Positions 6,389 to 6,689 of a stretch of DNA of 6,689 nt are shown here, piece by piece. The notes below the pieces were generated by a model. It ran no database searches, was not told the DNA's origin, and saw only the letters and a list, made by a program, of their open reading frames with translations. The number at the start of each line of letters is the position of its first letter. Positions within the stretch are counted from its first letter, which is position 1. Made by a program: the position numbers and the translations under genes. The stretch is from Candidatus Desantisbacteria bacterium CG1_02_38_46 (lineage in GTDB: Bacteria; Desantisbacteria; UBA1551; UBA1559): NCBI GenBank assembly GCA_001871015.1, contig MNUO01000036.1:1-6689 (forward strand), in the 5' to 3' direction.

Positions 6389-6689
6389 ATGGGAAAAGAT
6401 GCAGAGTTATCCTTGCCTGGATTACCACAAAGAAAGAAAATAGAAGTAATAGAATCTGAGGGTAAAAAGAAAGTGTTATTAAGAGAACAACCATTTATGA
6501 CTTGGGCAAGTGAAGATGAGAGTGCTTCACGTATGGCTATTGTTCAACTATATGAATTAGGATTTGCTACACAGGAAGAATTATCTGATGCCTTTCAAGT
6601 GCATATTAAATCCATCTACAATTATATTAATGCCTACAAGGCTGATGGAGTTCGCGGATTAATAGATCAACCAAGGGGGCCAAAACAAG
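6389..6689 (+). CDS. Helix-turn-helix protein, probable transposase N-terminal part
   Basis: One hundred codons are visible and the gene continues past the window edge. Residues 1-37 are a charged leader (GLPQRKKIEVIESEGKKK and on). Residues of about 46-91 look like a helix-turn-helix: SRMAIVQLYELGFATQEELS, then a recognition-helix-like VHIKSIYNYINAYKADGVRG. They are followed by LIDQPRGPK, a basic Gly/Pro-rich turn that typically follows the N-terminal HTH of many transposases. The DDE catalytic region, if present, is outside the window, so the IS family cannot be named. The ATG at 6389 has a GGGGG tract (6375-6379) nine bases upstream, and the gene has its own consensus promoter. It is divergent from the operon and separated by 135 bases. 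A non-transposase DNA-binding protein is the main alternative. Confidence 0.6.
   Translation, partial: MGKDAELSLPGLPQRKKIEVIESEGKKKVLLREQPFMTWASEDESASRMAIVQLYELGFATQEELSDAFQVHIKSIYNYINAYKADGVRGLIDQPRGPKQ

Overview
The window is bacterial: Shine-Dalgarno-led genes are packed end to end, and one promoter is close to the sigma-70 consensus. The DNA is fairly AT-rich, and the gene content resembles what is often seen in uncultured anaerobes (split transketolase, ROK regulator, URO-D family protein, sulfatase). I cannot fix the taxon from the sequence alone.

Minus strand, from about 6253 down to base 1, is one tightly packed gene string read right to left. In order it holds a class IV PLP aminotransferase (6253-5378), an S1-type sulfatase/alkaline-phosphatase-superfamily protein (5384-4092), a divergent polysaccharide-deacetylase-like protein (4095-3256), a ROK-family transcriptional regulator (3259-1961), transketolase N-terminal subunit (1960-1154), transketolase C-terminal subunit (1157-231), and the first 78 codons of a URO-D/MtaA-type protein (234-1, running off the edge). 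Four of the six junctions are 4-base ATGA overlaps, one is a 7-base overlap and one is a direct TAA|ATG abutment. Co-transcription and translational coupling are therefore very likely.

Plus strand, right end: after a 135-base intergenic gap a divergent gene starts at 6389 and runs off the window. Its promoter is TAGACA-17-TATAAT with an extended -10. Its 100 visible residues hold a helix-turn-helix of the kind found at the N terminus of transposases.

How the genes may work together (inference): two-subunit transketolase, a ROK sugar-responsive regulator, a hydrolase that removes sulfate or phosphate esters, a carbohydrate-deacetylase-like hydrolase and an aminotransferase together suggest uptake-independent processing of a modified sugar or amino sugar, with the ROK protein as local regulator. 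The substrate is not identifiable here.

The most unusual feature is inside the ROK gene. Two exact tandem copies of a 57-base unit, flanked by an extra copy of its first 11 bases, add 38 residues in frame to a loop of the ATPase-fold domain. Other points to check are the Thr in place of the formylglycine Cys/Ser in the sulfatase, the apparent loss of the aminotransferase N-terminal strand next to the transposase-like gene, and altered active-site motifs in the ROK and deacetylase proteins.
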